A stretch of 49,309 nucleotides of DNA from Ruminococcus sp. (GCA_021199305.1 JAJQIH010000020.1:1-49309), one strand, 5' to 3'. Counted from the stretch's first letter, positions 1 through 9,409 are shown. The notes: generated by a model from the letters alone, not told the origin. A program made the numbers and translations.

Positions 1-1
1 C

Positions 2-61
2 TTTATCAATCTTGCAATTGTTATTTTTTCAACCCCGGTGATTCTTCACTGGCTTTTTTAA
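2..61 (+). CDS. 3' end of a membrane-protein gene (cut by window edge)
   Basis: An open frame runs in from the left edge and ends at TAA (59-61). The 19 visible residues are almost entirely hydrophobic (NLAIVIFSTPVILHWLF), as expected for the last membrane helix of an integral membrane protein. A perfect hairpin begins 4 bases after the stop, which fits a gene end. Too little is visible to name a family, and a longer open frame without protein-like composition also crosses this stretch. Confidence 0.4.
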   Translation, partial: FINLAIVIFSTPVILHWLF

Positions 62-64
62 TCC

Positions 65-93
65 GCAAAATCCCACAACTCGTGGGATTTTGC
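65..93. terminator. perfect 12-bp hairpin after the left-edge gene
   Basis: GCAAAATCCCAC (65-76) pairs perfectly with GTGGGATTTTGC (82-93) around a 5-base loop. A T-rich run follows only weakly, so it may be a terminator or simply a stable stem at the end of the left-edge gene. Confidence 0.5.
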
Positions 94-167
94 AACCTTT
101 TCAACAATGGCGGTAGCACACACTACTTTCCGCAAACGCTTGCCCCTGACTATTGTAGGGCAGCGGT

Positions 168-209
168 ACGCATTATGCTTCGCCAACCGCTAGGCAGCTT
201 CGCTGCCCC
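168..209 (+). repeat. dispersed repeat, copy 1
   Basis: Copy of a roughly 42-bp element that recurs at 41131, 41419 and (5' part) 41481. It starts with ACGCATTATGCTTCGC and ends in a small hairpin GGCAGC-TTC-GCTGCC. Relative to the other copies the hairpin carries a compensated A-T to G-C pair. The rest of 94-323 shows no gene. Confidence 0.7.
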
Positions 210-323
210 CTGTTATCTCACGAAAATTGAACAATAATGTTAAAATTAGTAAAAATAACAGTAGTACGTAGTAGATTCTAAGTACATAACGACAACAGCA
301 TTTCATCCCCTCTCTATCGAAAT

Positions 324-363
324 AAAACCCCTGCTCTCACTCATAAGTGAGAACAGGGGTTTT
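324..363. terminator. bidirectional terminator after the Cthe_2159-like gene
   Basis: AAAACCCCTG (324-333) pairs with CAGGGGTTTT (354-363), and TCTCAC (335-340) pairs with GTGAGA (347-352), giving a long stem with one mismatch and an A/T-flanked base. It lies 24 bases past the final stop of the minus-strand gene ending at 388. Confidence 0.85.
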
Positions 364-387
364 TATATCCAATTTCCGAGCAGTCGG

Positions 388-2175
388 CTATCTCATTCTG
401 CCGCCGCCCATATCTCCGCCGTTCATTCAGCCGCCATTCATATCGCAGCCCATGCCGCCACCGCCGCTCGATTCGCTGAGTGAACCAGATGAAACGGTTG
501 CCGAATATACGCCGCTTGTAAGCTCAATATCTCCTGACTTTTCGCCATTTAAGTATACACTTACTGTTTCGCCCTCGACAAATTCCTCGCAGCTTACAGC
601 CATTGAGTTGTAACTCTTGGTTCCTGTAAAGCTAAGAATTTCGTTTCCGTCGGAATCTGTAATGCTTACAACGTCGCTGCTTGAAAGCGTGCCGCTAAAG
701 TAAAGCATCAGTCCTGGCTGGGGTGAGCTGTCGCCCGTATCCTGAGACATTCCGCTTGCGCCTGCTGCAACGACTGTGCCTCCCGAAACGGTACAGGATG
801 AACCGTAGTCGAGCGCTCCGTTTGCGCTGTCGGAAGGTCCATAAACTATCGTATAGCCGCCTGTGATTTCAATAGTTCCGTTTGAATCGAGTCCGTCACC
901 GTCTGCATCAATTGTTATTGTTCCGCCGTTTATAATAAGCGTGCCGTAGCCTTCCTCGCTCATTCCTCCGCCGAACGCCTGACGGTTTGTCATATCGTCC
1001 TCTTCGGAGGATTCGTCCTCAACTGCGTTGAAGCCGTCGTCTGAAGCTGTCAGCTCGATAACTCCGTCGTTGATTTCAATAGTTCCACCTTCAAGTCCTT
1101 CGTAGCAGGTTGTAACAAAAATGCTTCCGCCAGAAACTGTCAGATAGTTGTCTGCGTGAACTGCGTCGTCGCCGGCGGAAATGTTAAACTCGCCGCCTGT
1201 TATAGTTATAGTATCGTTTGAATGAACTGCGTCATCATAAGTGTCGATGTTCAGTATTCCGCCTGAAACCTCTATTGCGACCTCCGCTTTAATTCCCTTG
1301 AAGCTCTGCGGCTCGGTGGAATCCTCTTCTGAGTCGGAGTATTGATAGTCGTAATCATAAGACTGCCAACCGCCGCCGAAATCCTGTTCCTGCTTTGTCT
1401 ATGCGTTTGAAGCACCGCCCGCAGTAGTGATGTCAATCGTTCCGCCAGCAATTGTAACTGACGCTAAGTCCGACTGTATTCCGTCGCCTGATGCGTCTAT
1501 GGTGAGCGTTGGCGAGATAAGAGTTATCGTTTCGTTTGCGTGAACGCCGTCAAAAGCCGCGTTTAAATAATATGTGCCTGAATTTATAACAATCTCATCG
1601 TCGCTCGCAACAGCGTGCTTGTAGTTTGCATTTACAGTAAGCGTTCCCTCGCCGTCAAGCACCAGGTCGTCGTTTGAAAAAACTGCTCCCTTGGCGTCGG
1701 TGTCGTCATCATAGCTTTCTCCGTCGGTAAGAGTATTTTCAGTCGACTCCTTGGTATAAACGGTAAGCGTTTTTGCGTCGTCTGAATATATACAGGGTCC
1801 GCTTGAATTTGTAATGCTACAGCCTGACAAAACCAGCACTACCTCGTCTGTTGTTGTAACGCAAATATATCCGTCGGAAAGCGTTCCTGTTATCTCATAA
1901 GTTCCGCCCTGGCTTATTGTTACAACTCCTCCCGCAGCTGTTGCTCCGCTGCCGGAAATTTCAATGCTGTCGCCTAAAGTTATTACGTTTGACGTGTCCG
2001 TATCAACAGTCGTGCTGACTATTTCTTCTGCAAGCTCCGACTTTTCTGCAGAAGTCGCCGTACCGCTGCTTGTACTTCCATTTGATTTCTGAAACACAAA
2101 AAATGCGGTTATAGTCGCTACAATTACAGCTATAGCTATAACTGTCGCCAAAATAATTTTCTTATTAGTGCTCAT
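388..2175 (-). pseudogene. Cthe_2159-family carbohydrate-binding surface protein, two in-frame stops
   Basis: A single minus-strand frame of 596 codons begins at ATG 2175 (ribosome site GGGGGA) and ends at TAG 388-390. It is interrupted by TAG at 1399-1401 (after codon 258) and TGA at 427-429. No frameshift occurs: the frame between the stops reads cleanly and has the same character on both sides. The N-terminus is a lysine-rich start plus one hydrophobic helix (residues about 7-29), a signal anchor. The body consists of beta-helix-like repeats rich in SDD, GG and 'TITGG' turns, and the tail is Gly/Met-rich (GGGMG...MNGGDMGGGRMR). This is the pattern of the Cthe_2159 (DUF4353) polysaccharide-binding beta-helix family. 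It is either a decaying gene with two nonsense mutations or a gene needing readthrough. The first 258 residues alone could still be made and exported. Confidence 0.75.
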
Positions 2176-2362
2176 AATTATCCCCCGATCAATCTATTTG
2201 ACAGTATCAATAATAAATGTGCAGTGTGAAGCTTTTGTGACGGTTGCAAAAAAGTTTAAAGTGCGAAATGACAAATTTATCTATTTTTTACTGATATATG
2301 CGATTTGCTGTCGATTTTTTGCACAATTTGCAAGTTATTACATTTTTTCTGCGTTTCAAACA

Positions 2363-2391
2363 TTGTTTATTTGACTATTTTGGTGTATAAT
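2363..2391 (+). promoter_or_regulatory. promoter of the GHKL kinase gene
   Basis: TTGTTT (2363-2368), 17-base spacer, TATAAT (2386-2391). The start codon is 48 bases further on. A sequence one base off the Spo0A box (TTTGTCGAG, about 2408-2416) lies between promoter and ribosome site. Confidence 0.7.
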
Positions 2392-2439
2392 TGTAGTTGA
2401 AGCAAAATTTGTCGAGGCTTAGAAAACGGAGTATATCAG

Positions 2440-3651
2440 ATGACCATATTTTTCATATCCCTGCTTGTAATTTCAAAAATCATTCTAATTATAAATTCCT
2501 GCTCAATATGCAATCTCTGCTTTATTTCAGGCGAAAAATCGCTTGTTGGAAAAGCAGCTGTGCTCCCCTTGTGCATAATTATGCTTGAGCTTGCGCAAGA
2601 TTCAATAATCAGTCTGCTATGCCTTTTCTTTGCGGAAGGAGAAAAATCCGCTCTTTACATTTCAAGCGTTCTCTCGCTTGTGGCACAGCTACTGGTGCTT
2701 TGTACTCTTTCATTTCCCAGCAGAAACTCTCTTCGCTACGAAATCAGCAGGTCGCTATACAACGGCAAAAGCCTTGCTTTGATATTTCCATTTTTGGTTT
2801 TTGATATTGGCACCATCTGCCTTTTAAAGCTAAAGCTTTTAAAAGAGGACTTTTCATTTGCTCTGTCAGCTCTTATAGTTTTGTGCGTGCTGTCGGCTAC
2901 CGCGATAAGCGCAATAATTTCGGTAAATCTTTCTAAAGCCTTTTTTATGAAAAAGGTTTCCTCTATAAAGCAGCAGCGTCAGATTCAGCGAGAGCATTAC
3001 AAGGAAATCAAATCGCTCACAGACGAGCTTAACGGCTTTCGCCACGACTGGGCAAACCACATTCATTGCCTTCATGCTCTGCTGGCCGCAAAGGAATATT
3101 CAAAGGCAACAGAGTATGTAGAGCAGCTTGACGGCATTAAAGCGTTAGAACACAAGACTTTAAATACAGGAAATCCTGTAAGCGACGCCTGCCTTTCTCA
3201 GAAGCTTGCTTTTGCAAGTGACAAGGGAATCAGCATCGACCTTAACTGTCACTTTTCATCGACTATCGACTCGCTTGATTTATGCTCTCTGCTTTCTAAT
3301 GCACTTGACAATTCAATAGAAGCTTGCGACGAAATCAACGAAAAGCAAATAAAGGTTCTGGCATACACCCGCCACGATTATCAATACATAAAAATCACAA
3401 ATCCGTCAACTCCGAAAAGCGTTGATTTTGAAACGACAAAGAAAGACAAGTCGCTCCACGGAATAGGCGTTTTAAATATGAAGAAAATTGTGCGAAAGTA
3501 CAACGGCACATTCTGCGCCAAAAATGAAAATGGGTTATTCACTCTAAAGATTATATTAAAACTTGATAAATGCGTTACCCCCCCCTGCCGAAATTTTAGT
3601 TTTAAGCGCTTAACGCTTACTTCGAGCAAAGCACCCAAAAAGCTATCCTAG
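2440..3651 (+). CDS. GHKL (AgrC-type) sensor histidine kinase, orphan
   Basis: A 403-residue membrane sensor kinase. The first ~180 residues form about six hydrophobic helices. A linker follows with the phospho-acceptor box FRHDWANHIHCL (His near residue 200), then the ATPase with N box SNALDNSIEAC (about 286) and G box HGIGVLNMKK (about 340). This is the HATPase_c_5 arrangement of peptide-pheromone kinases such as AgrC. ATG 2440 is set by GGAG 8 bases upstream. No response regulator adjoins it; a LytTR regulator, the usual partner class, sits alone at 34938. The gene runs through an 8-C tract (3578-3585) just before its end. A slip there would replace the last ~25 residues, which look non-conserved, so the true C-terminus is uncertain. 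Confidence 0.85.
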   Translation: MTIFFISLLVISKIILIINSCSICNLCFISGEKSLVGKAAVLPLCIIMLELAQDSIISLLCLFFAEGEKSALYISSVLSLVAQLLVLCTLSFPSRNSLRYEISRSLYNGKSLALIFPFLVFDIGTICLLKLKLLKEDFSFALSALIVLCVLSATAISAIISVNLSKAFFMKKVSSIKQQRQIQREHYKEIKSLTDELNGFRHDWANHIHCLHALLAAKEYSKATEYVEQLDGIKALEHKTLNTGNPVSDACLSQKLAFASDKGISIDLNCHFSSTIDSLDLCSLLSNALDNSIEACDEINEKQIKVLAYTRHDYQYIKITNPSTPKSVDFETTKKDKSLHGIGVLNMKKIVRKYNGTFCAKNENGLFTLKIILKLDKCVTPPCRNFSFKRLTLTSSKAPKKLS

Positions 3652-3690
3652 TAATCCTGAATTTTGATTTTCATAAACTCCCTGAAAAGA

Positions 3691-3726
3691 AAAAGCGTCC
3701 CGACGAAACCCGTCCGGGACGCTTTT
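3691..3726. terminator. bidirectional terminator between kinase and copA
   Basis: AAAAGCGTCCCG (3691-3702) pairs perfectly with CGGGACGCTTTT (3715-3726). A-rich on one side and T-rich on the other, it serves two convergent genes. Confidence 0.9.
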
Positions 3727-3737
3727 CTCTTTCACCT

Positions 3738-3947
3738 TCAGTCAATCGATAAAACCTTGTAGTCCTTATCCTCAACGACCTTCTTTAACGCTTCGCTTGA
3801 AACGTCCTTGCTAAGCTTAACTACTGCCTTTCCAGACTTGTGGCTTGCCTTAGCGTCAGTTACTCCATCAACAGACAAAAGCGCATCTTTAACAGCCGCT
3901 TCGCAATGAGAACACATCATTCCTTCGATTTTCATAGTCTTTTTCAT
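3738..3947 (-). CDS. possible internal translation product: free CopZ-like copper chaperone
   Basis: Inside copA, in the same frame, ATG 3947 is preceded by GAGGTGA (3953-3959) with a 5-base spacer, a strong ribosome site placed exactly before the C-terminal HMA domain. Initiation there would give a 69-residue protein, the usual size of CopZ, carrying the CxxC copper site GMMCSHC. What is seen is the start signal and domain boundary. That it is used is inference; it could equally be a fossil of a former separate copZ gene fused to copA. Confidence 0.4.
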   Translation of the reverse strand: MKKTMKIEGMMCSHCEAAVKDALLSVDGVTDAKASHKSGKAVVKLSKDVSSEALKKVVEDKDYKVLSID

Positions 3948-6245
3948 ACCTGTCACCTCACTTTTTGTATCATTTATTTCAATGACTTTATTCACATTAC
4001 TCCTGCCCTTTGGCTTAAAGAAATTTATTCTGAGGGCGTTTGTGACAACGCAAAAGCTCGAAAGACTCATTGCTGCCGCCGCTATCATCGGGTTAAGCTT
4101 CAATCCAAAAAGTGCTATGAACGCACCAGCGGCGATTGGTATTCCAATTACGTTATAAATAAACGCCCAGAAGAGATTTTCATAAATATTGCGAAGCACC
4201 TTCTTGCTCAAGGCGATAGCAGTCGGTACGTCAGAAAGATTGCTCTTCATCAAAACTACATCGGCGGCATCAATTGCTACGTCTGCGCCTGCGCCGATTG
4301 CAATTCCAACGTCAGCGCTCGTAAGTGCCGGAGCATCGTTGATTCCGTCGCCCACCATAATAACCTTTCCGTCCTCACGAAGCTTATTGACAACGCTTTC
4401 CTTCTCATCAGGCATTACGCCTGAAATTACCTCGTCAACTCCCGCTTCTTCGCCGATTCGCTTAGCGGTTTTCTCGTTGTCGCCTGTAAGCATTACAACT
4501 CTTATTCCCATTTTCTTCAGCTCGTTTACCGCTTCAAAGCTGTCCTCTTTTATAGTGTCGGCAACGGCGATTATTCCCAAAAACGTATTTTCAAGGCAGA
4601 AAAGAAGTGGAGTCTTTCCGCTTTCGGCAAGTGTGTCAGCGGCTTTTTCAGCTTCGCTTGGTACTTTTACCTTCTGGCTTATAAAGTCAAGGCTTCCGCC
4701 GAAAAGCGGCTTTCCATTCAAAGTTCCCTTTACGCCGTTTCCTGAAAGAGCTTCAAATTCCGTAATCTCGCTCTTGTCCGCTTCCGCTTCAAGGGCGGAT
4801 AAAACTATCGCCTTTGCAAGCGGATGCTCGCTTTTAGCTTCAAGCGAAAAGGCGAGTGACAAAAGCTCTTTTTCTGTCACGTCGCCAGAAGGCACAATAT
4901 CCGTAACCTTCGGCTCGCCCTTTGTGATAGTTCCCGTCTTGTCGAGAGCTACAATTTTTGCTTTGCCTGTCTGTTCAAGTGAAACTGCCGTTTTAAACAG
5001 GATTCCATTTTTAGCACCTACTCCGCTTCCTACCATAATAGCTACCGGAGTTGCAAGTCCTAAAGCGCAAGGGCAGCTTATAACCAGAACTGAAATTCCC
5101 CTTGCGAGCGCAAAGCCTGCCGTTTGACCGCAAAGCAGCCAGATTATAATTGTAACTATAGCTATTGTAATAACAGCTGGTACAAAAATTCCTGAAACCT
5201 TATCCGCAGCCTTTGCTATTGGTGCCTTTGTCGCCGCAGCATCGCTTACAAGCTTTATGATATTTGAAAGGGTTGTGTCCTCGCCGACCTTTGTAGCTTC
5301 GCATTTTATAAAGCCTGAAGTGTTTATAGTTCCAGCGCAAACTCCATCGCCGACACTCTTGTCTATAGGAATGCTCTCGCCTGTAAGTGCTGATTCGTCA
5401 ACTGCGCTTTCGCCCTCTGTTACTCTTCCGTCAACAGGTATATTCTCTCCAGGTCTTACTACAAACACATCACCCGTTTTTACCTGCCCAGCGGGAATTA
5501 TTACCTCCTCGCCGTTTTTTATAATACAAGCAGTATCAGGTGCAAGCTTCATAAGTCCCTTCAAAGCGTTGGTTGTTTTTCCCTTCGACCTCGCTTCAAG
5601 CATCTTTCCTACTGTAATAAGCGTCAGTATCATTGCAGCCGATTCAAAATAAAACTCGTGCATATAGCTCATAACAGCACTTGCATCACCCTTCAGCTGA
5701 GCATCGGTCATTGCAAAAAGCGCATAAATGCTATACACAAATGCAGCACTTGAGCCTAACGCTACCAGAGTATCCATATTAGGCGAACGGTTAATGAGAG
5801 CTTTAAATCCGCTTATAAAGAACTTTTGATTTATCACCATAATGATTGCAGAAAGCAGCAGCTCTACAATTCCCATTGCAATATGATTGTCAGCTAATAC
5901 CGTCGGCAACGGCCAGCCCCACATAGTGTGTCCCATTGAAACATACATCAAAACTATTAAAAATCCGAGCGACGCTATAAGCCTTCTTTTAAGCTTTGGC
6001 GTTTCGGTATCTGCCAATGGGTCGTCAGCTTTCGCATTGCTCTTTTCCCCTTCGACGCTTGCGCCATATCCAGCGGCTACTACAGCGGAAATAATTGCGC
6101 TGTCGCTCGCGCTTCCCTGTACTGCCATTGAGTTTGTCAGAAGGCTTACCGAACACTCCTCAACGCCCTCAACTTTGGAAACTGCCTTTTCAACTCTTGC
6201 AACGCAAGCGGCGCAGCTCATTCCAGTTACATTAAATTTTTGCAC
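3738..6245 (-). CDS. copA: copper-exporting P1B-type ATPase with N- and C-terminal HMA domains
   Basis: An 835-residue Cu(I) efflux pump. The N-terminal heavy-metal domain has [14 protein letters not shown] (about residues 9-22). The pump core follows: TGES (about 287), the intramembrane metal site SCPCALG (about 390), the phosphorylated DKTGT (about 435) and [10 protein letters not shown] (about 632). After the last helices the chain continues into a second HMA domain with [15 protein letters not shown] (about residues 775-790). The extra domain makes it longer than the usual one- or two-N-HMA Firmicute CopA. The gene follows csoR by 12 bases and ends 11 bases from a terminator. It is presumably derepressed by Cu(I) through CsoR. 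An in-frame ATG with its own Shine-Dalgarno lies at the start of the C-terminal domain (see separate entry). Confidence 0.95.
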   Translation of the reverse strand: MQKFNVTGMSCAACVARVEKAVSKVEGVEECSVSLLTNSMAVQGSASDSAIISAVVAAGYGASVEGEKSNAKADDPLADTETPKLKRRLIASLGFLIVLMYVSMGHTMWGWPLPTVLADNHIAMGIVELLLSAIIMVINQKFFISGFKALINRSPNMDTLVALGSSAAFVYSIYALFAMTDAQLKGDASAVMSYMHEFYFESAAMILTLITVGKMLEARSKGKTTNALKGLMKLAPDTACIIKNGEEVIIPAGQVKTGDVFVVRPGENIPVDGRVTEGESAVDESALTGESIPIDKSVGDGVCAGTINTSGFIKCEATKVGEDTTLSNIIKLVSDAAATKAPIAKAADKVSGIFVPAVITIAIVTIIIWLLCGQTAGFALARGISVLVISCPCALGLATPVAIMVGSGVGAKNGILFKTAVSLEQTGKAKIVALDKTGTITKGEPKVTDIVPSGDVTEKELLSLAFSLEAKSEHPLAKAIVLSALEAEADKSEITEFEALSGNGVKGTLNGKPLFGGSLDFISQKVKVPSEAEKAADTLAESGKTPLLFCLENTFLGIIAVADTIKEDSFEAVNELKKMGIRVVMLTGDNEKTAKRIGEEAGVDEVISGVMPDEKESVVNKLREDGKVIMVGDGINDAPALTSADVGIAIGAGADVAIDAADVVLMKSNLSDVPTAIALSKKVLRNIYENLFWAFIYNVIGIPIAAGAFIALFGLKLNPMIAAAAMSLSSFCVVTNALRINFFKPKGRSNVNKVIEINDTKSEVTGMKKTMKIEGMMCSHCEAAVKDALLSVDGVTDAKASHKSGKAVVKLSKDVSSEALKKVVEDKDYKVLSID

Positions 6246-6257
6246 ACCACATCTCTC

Positions 6258-6560
6258 CTATTTCATCAGCTTGTAAATTGTCGCTACAAGCTCGTCTACA
6301 ACCTCTTCGTCGCCCTGCTTTATATCTCTGACAACGCACGAATGTATATGATTTGATAAAAGCTCCTTTGAAAATGAGTTCATAGCAGCCGTAACCGCTG
6401 CAGATTGAGTCAATATTTCGGGGCAGTAGGCATTAGCCTCCAACATCTTTTTTATTCCCCTTATTTGTCCCTCTATTCTGTTAAGGCGGTTTACAAGCCT
6501 TTTGTATTCCTCTGCTGTGCGCTCGGTTTTTTTAGCGCTGCATTCACATTTTTCCTTCAA
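6258..6560 (-). CDS. csoR: CsoR-family copper-sensing repressor
   Basis: A 100-residue all-helical repressor of the DUF156/CsoR family. The core RLNRIEGQIRGIKKMLE and the Cys-His-Cys Cu(I) ligand pattern are visible: AYCPEI, then NHIHSC. An extra N-terminal Cys pair (KCECS) is not part of the known site. It is the first gene of the csoR-copA operon, and its own promoter contains a CsoR-type palindrome, so it should repress itself and copA until Cu(I) binds. Related CsoR-family sensors for nickel, sulfide or formaldehyde are possible, but the operon partner favours copper. Confidence 0.92.
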   Translation of the reverse strand: MKEKCECSAKKTERTAEEYKRLVNRLNRIEGQIRGIKKMLEANAYCPEILTQSAAVTAAMNSFSKELLSNHIHSCVVRDIKQGDEEVVDELVATIYKLMK

Positions 6561-6593
6561 AGAAAATCCCTCCCTTTTCTTTTTTCACCAATA

Positions 6594-6622
6594 AGTATAT
6601 ACCCTCTGGGGGTATATGTCAA
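6594..6622 (-). promoter_or_regulatory. csoR-copA promoter
   Basis: On the minus strand TTGACA (6617-6622), 17-base spacer, TATACT (6594-6599). The spacer is filled by the palindromic operator listed next. Confidence 0.85.
6597..6617. promoter_or_regulatory. CsoR operator
   Basis: Palindrome ATATACCC-N5-GGGTATAT with a G/C-rich centre, matching the known CsoR box (TACCCC..GGGGTA type). It lies between the -35 and -10 boxes, so binding would block RNA polymerase. A second palindrome, CAGGT-GTT-ACCTG (6623-6635), abuts the -35 box upstream; its binder is unknown. Confidence 0.85.
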
Positions 6623-6741
6623 CAGGTGTTACCTGAAAGCAACAAAAGTGAGATTATCAATTTCTATTCCTCCTGCATAAACTTAAATTATGAAGCTTCG
6701 AAAGGGCGGGCTTCTTAATATTTTTTGAAAGGGTGGTTATT

Positions 6742-8577
6742 ATGTGTGCGATTGCAGGAGCAATTGGTATGAGCGATATGTTTTACGACGATCCGAAAAT
6801 AGCTATTGATATAAGGAATTGTCTTAAGCACAGAGGACCTGACCAGGACGGCTTTTACATAGACGATGATGCTGTACTGATTCACACAAGGCTTGCAATA
6901 ATTGATATTGAAAACGGCACTCAGCCGATGATTGCAGAAGACAGGGGCGAGGAATACGTTTTAGTCTACAACGGCGAGCTTTACAACACAGACGAAATTA
7001 GAAACGAGCTTATAGCTTTGGGGTACAGCTTTCGGACTCACTCGGATACGGAGGTCGTGTTGAAGGCATTTATCGAATGGCGGGAGGACGCACCAGAACG
7101 CTTTAACGGAATTTACGGCTTTGCTATCTGGGAGAAAAACAAAAAGAGCCTTTTTGTCGCAAGGGATAAGCTTGGCGTAAAGCCGTTTTTCTACGGAATT
7201 TTCGGAGATAAGCTCATATTCTCAAGCGAAATAAAGGGAATACTGAAGTGCCCCCTGGCAAAGCCGAAGGTTGACACTAAGGGAATAGCTGAAATCATTT
7301 TAATAGGCCCTGGAAGAACGAGCGGCTACGGAGTTTTTGAAAATATTTCTGAGCTTCGCCCTGGCGAATGCGGATTTTTCAAGGACGGCAAGCTTAAAAC
7401 TCACCTCTACTTTTCGCTTGAAGAAAAGTCAAGCTCTGAAAGCTTTGAGGAAACGCTTGAGCATACAAAGTTTCTGGTGACCGACGCTATAAAGAGGCAA
7501 ATGGTTTCGGACGTACCTATCGGAACGTTTCTTTCCGGAGGACTTGACTCGAGCGCTATTTCATCGGTCGTTTCTTCCGCTTTAAAGGAAAAGGGCGAGC
7601 GGCTTAAAACCTTTTCAGTCACCTACAAGGACAACGACAAATACTTTACGAAAAATAAATTTCAGCCAAACAGCGACAGCGAGTACATTTTGATTATGCA
7701 GGATTACTTAAACAGCGACCACACCACTGTGACGGTTGATACGCCGCTTTTAGTAGATGCAAACTACCGTGCTGTTGACGCCAGAGATTTGCCAGGAATG
7801 GTAGACGTTGATTCATCGCTGCTGCTGTTTTGCGAAAGAGTCAAGGAGGACAGGTCGGTTGTGCTTTCAGGCGAATGCGCAGACGAAATTTTCGGCGGCT
7901 ATCCGTGGTATCGGGATAAGGAAATAAGAATGACCGACGGTTTCCCCTGGTCGCAGGTTACAGACTTCAGGGCAAGCCTCCTTCGCAAAAACATCGCTAA
8001 AAAAATAAATCCCTCTGCTTTTGTCTATCAGAAGTACCTCGATACAATAGATCAGGTCAGCGGCGAATTTGACAAAACGCCGACAGACAAACGAATGAGA
8101 GAAATGTACCTTTTAAACATCTATTGGTTTATGCAAAACCTGCTTGAGAGAAAGGACAGAATGAGTATGGCTTGCGGACTCGAAGTAAGAGTTCCGTTTT
8201 GCGACTACAGAATAGCTGAATATCTATATAACGTCCCCTGGGAATACAAGGATTACAAGGGACGTGAGAAGGGACTTCTCAGAAAGGTTTTCGAGGATAT
8301 TTTGCCGAGTGAAATAGTCTGGCGAAAGAAAAGCCCCTACCCTAAAACTCACAACCCAAGCTATACCAAAGCGATAGATGAGCAGTTTTTAAAAATGGTG
8401 GATGATAAGACTTCGCCTGTATTTGAAATATTAGAACGTACAGAGCTTTTAAAGCTCGCTCACACAACTGACACAATTTACTGGTATGGTCAACTAATGG
8501 CGACACCGCAAACCAAAGCATATCTCTTGCAGATAAACTACTGGATAAAAAAACTAAACGTCACGTTTGTTGATTGA
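6742..8577 (+). CDS. asnB: asparagine synthetase (glutamine-hydrolysing)
   Basis: A class-II glutamine amidotransferase of 611 residues making asparagine from aspartate, glutamine and ATP. The start must be ATG 6742 so that the nucleophile Cys is residue 2 (MCAIAGAIG); AGGGTGG lies 6 bases upstream. An upstream in-frame GTG at 6733 would bury the nucleophile. The N-terminal Ntn domain includes LKHRGPDQDG (about 29-38) and the synthetase domain has the pyrophosphate loop SGGLDSS (about 266-272). A single-gene unit; no clear upstream promoter was found, and no riboswitch is apparent. Confidence 0.95.
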   Translation: MCAIAGAIGMSDMFYDDPKIAIDIRNCLKHRGPDQDGFYIDDDAVLIHTRLAIIDIENGTQPMIAEDRGEEYVLVYNGELYNTDEIRNELIALGYSFRTHSDTEVVLKAFIEWREDAPERFNGIYGFAIWEKNKKSLFVARDKLGVKPFFYGIFGDKLIFSSEIKGILKCPLAKPKVDTKGIAEIILIGPGRTSGYGVFENISELRPGECGFFKDGKLKTHLYFSLEEKSSSESFEETLEHTKFLVTDAIKRQMVSDVPIGTFLSGGLDSSAISSVVSSALKEKGERLKTFSVTYKDNDKYFTKNKFQPNSDSEYILIMQDYLNSDHTTVTVDTPLLVDANYRAVDARDLPGMVDVDSSLLLFCERVKEDRSVVLSGECADEIFGGYPWYRDKEIRMTDGFPWSQVTDFRASLLRKNIAKKINPSAFVYQKYLDTIDQVSGEFDKTPTDKRMREMYLLNIYWFMQNLLERKDRMSMACGLEVRVPFCDYRIAEYLYNVPWEYKDYKGREKGLLRKVFEDILPSEIVWRKKSPYPKTHNPSYTKAIDEQFLKMVDDKTSPVFEILERTELLKLAHTTDTIYWYGQLMATPQTKAYLLQINYWIKKLNVTFVD

Positions 8578-8602
8578 CTTTTCCTATTCGGTCTGCTACA
8601 AT
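8574..8602 (+). promoter_or_regulatory. promoter of the Thr-rich protein gene
   Basis: TTGACT (8574-8579), 17-base spacer, TACAAT (8597-8602). The -35 box overlaps the asnB stop codon, so the next gene is independently transcribed. Confidence 0.8.
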
Positions 8603-8694
8603 AGGACTTACAAAGAATCATATCAGGCTTTACAAAAGGGGTCTTTGCTTTAAGCCTTGTCGGTTCTTTTAGAATTTTGAAAGGAAGTATTGCT

Positions 8695-9384
8695 ATGAAA
8701 AGATTTTTGGCAATTTTGTTAAGTATATCGGCTCTGGCGTTTTCTGTGTGCGCTATGAACGCTTTTGCCGAAGACGAGGACGTAACTGATGCTGTGGCGG
8801 AGGAAACTACAACAACTACTACCACCACAACACAGGAGCCTACCACAACGACGACAACCACTACCACTACCACGACACAGGAGCCTACCACAACGACTAC
8901 TACCACTACGACAACAACGACTACAACCACCACTACTACAACTTCAACCAGTGCAGCTCAGGCATCTCAGACTACTCAGTCAAACGCTCCGAGAGCAACA
9001 GCTCAGGTAGCGACAACTACTACAACCACGACAGCAGCGCAGGCTGACGAGGACGACGAAGCAGCAGCTGAGGTTGAGGACGAGGACGAAGATGAGGACA
9101 GCGAGGTAGCGCAAGCTACGCCGCAGTATATGAAGCTTTTGGTGCCGATACTTATTATGATGATTATAGTAATTGTAGCGGCGATAATCGTAATTATTGT
9201 CTGGCTCAAGAGAAGAAAGAACCACAAGGACGACGATGATGACGACGAAGGCGAGGAAGGCGTTTACGACGACGAAGGAAACTTCTATCCTGGCTACTAT
9301 GACGAAAACGGTACGTTTATTGAAACTGCCGACGGCTACTATAACGCCAAGGGCAAGTTTATAAAATACGACGATGCAAAGTAA
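8695..9384 (+). CDS. Thr-rich single-pass membrane protein
   Basis: A 229-residue protein with no recognised family. A signal peptide (residues 1-25, cleavage near AFA-ED) precedes a segment of almost pure threonine (about 38-82) broken by two QEP repeats encoded by near-identical DNA. An Ala/Thr region and an acidic stretch follow, then one membrane helix (about 146-172) ending in KRRK. The cytoplasmic tail is rich in Asp/Glu and Tyr, with loose repeats of the type YDDEGNFYPGYYDENG. The signal and stop-transfer helix place the Thr region outside. Such linkers are common in ruminococcal surface proteins and may be O-glycosylated. ATG 8695 has GAAAGGAAG upstream; an earlier TTG at 8677 has no support. 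Confidence 0.75.
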   Translation: MKRFLAILLSISALAFSVCAMNAFAEDEDVTDAVAEETTTTTTTTTQEPTTTTTTTTTTTTQEPTTTTTTTTTTTTTTTTTTTSTSAAQASQTTQSNAPRATAQVATTTTTTTAAQADEDDEAAAEVEDEDEDEDSEVAQATPQYMKLLVPILIMMIIVIVAAIIVIIVWLKRRKNHKDDDDDDEGEEGVYDDEGNFYPGYYDENGTFIETADGYYNAKGKFIKYDDAK

Positions 9385-9409
9385 AAAAGGCAAAAATTTG
9401 CAACAAAAA

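Noticed and set aside
388-2175. Alternative genetic code (TGA or TAG read as an amino acid)
   Set aside because: Many other genes here end cleanly at TGA (asnB, TetR) or TAG (YfhO, SDR) with a start or terminator right behind, so both are stops in this genome.
4189-5127. Long plus-strand Ser-rich frame of 312 codons
   Set aside because: It lies wholly inside copA on the other strand, has no ribosome site, and its composition is what antisense of a real gene gives.
6636-6741. Riboswitch or T-box upstream of asnB
   Set aside because: Only about 100 bases, with no T-box or terminator; a small GAAGC/GCTTC stem near 6690-6715 is too weak to call.
8538-8933. Poly-valine open frame on the minus strand
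   Set aside because: It is the reverse strand of the poly-threonine codons of the 8695-9384 gene and has no ribosome site.
8838-8947. Short tandem repeats as a possible CRISPR array
   Set aside because: They are threonine codons in frame inside a gene, with no spacers.
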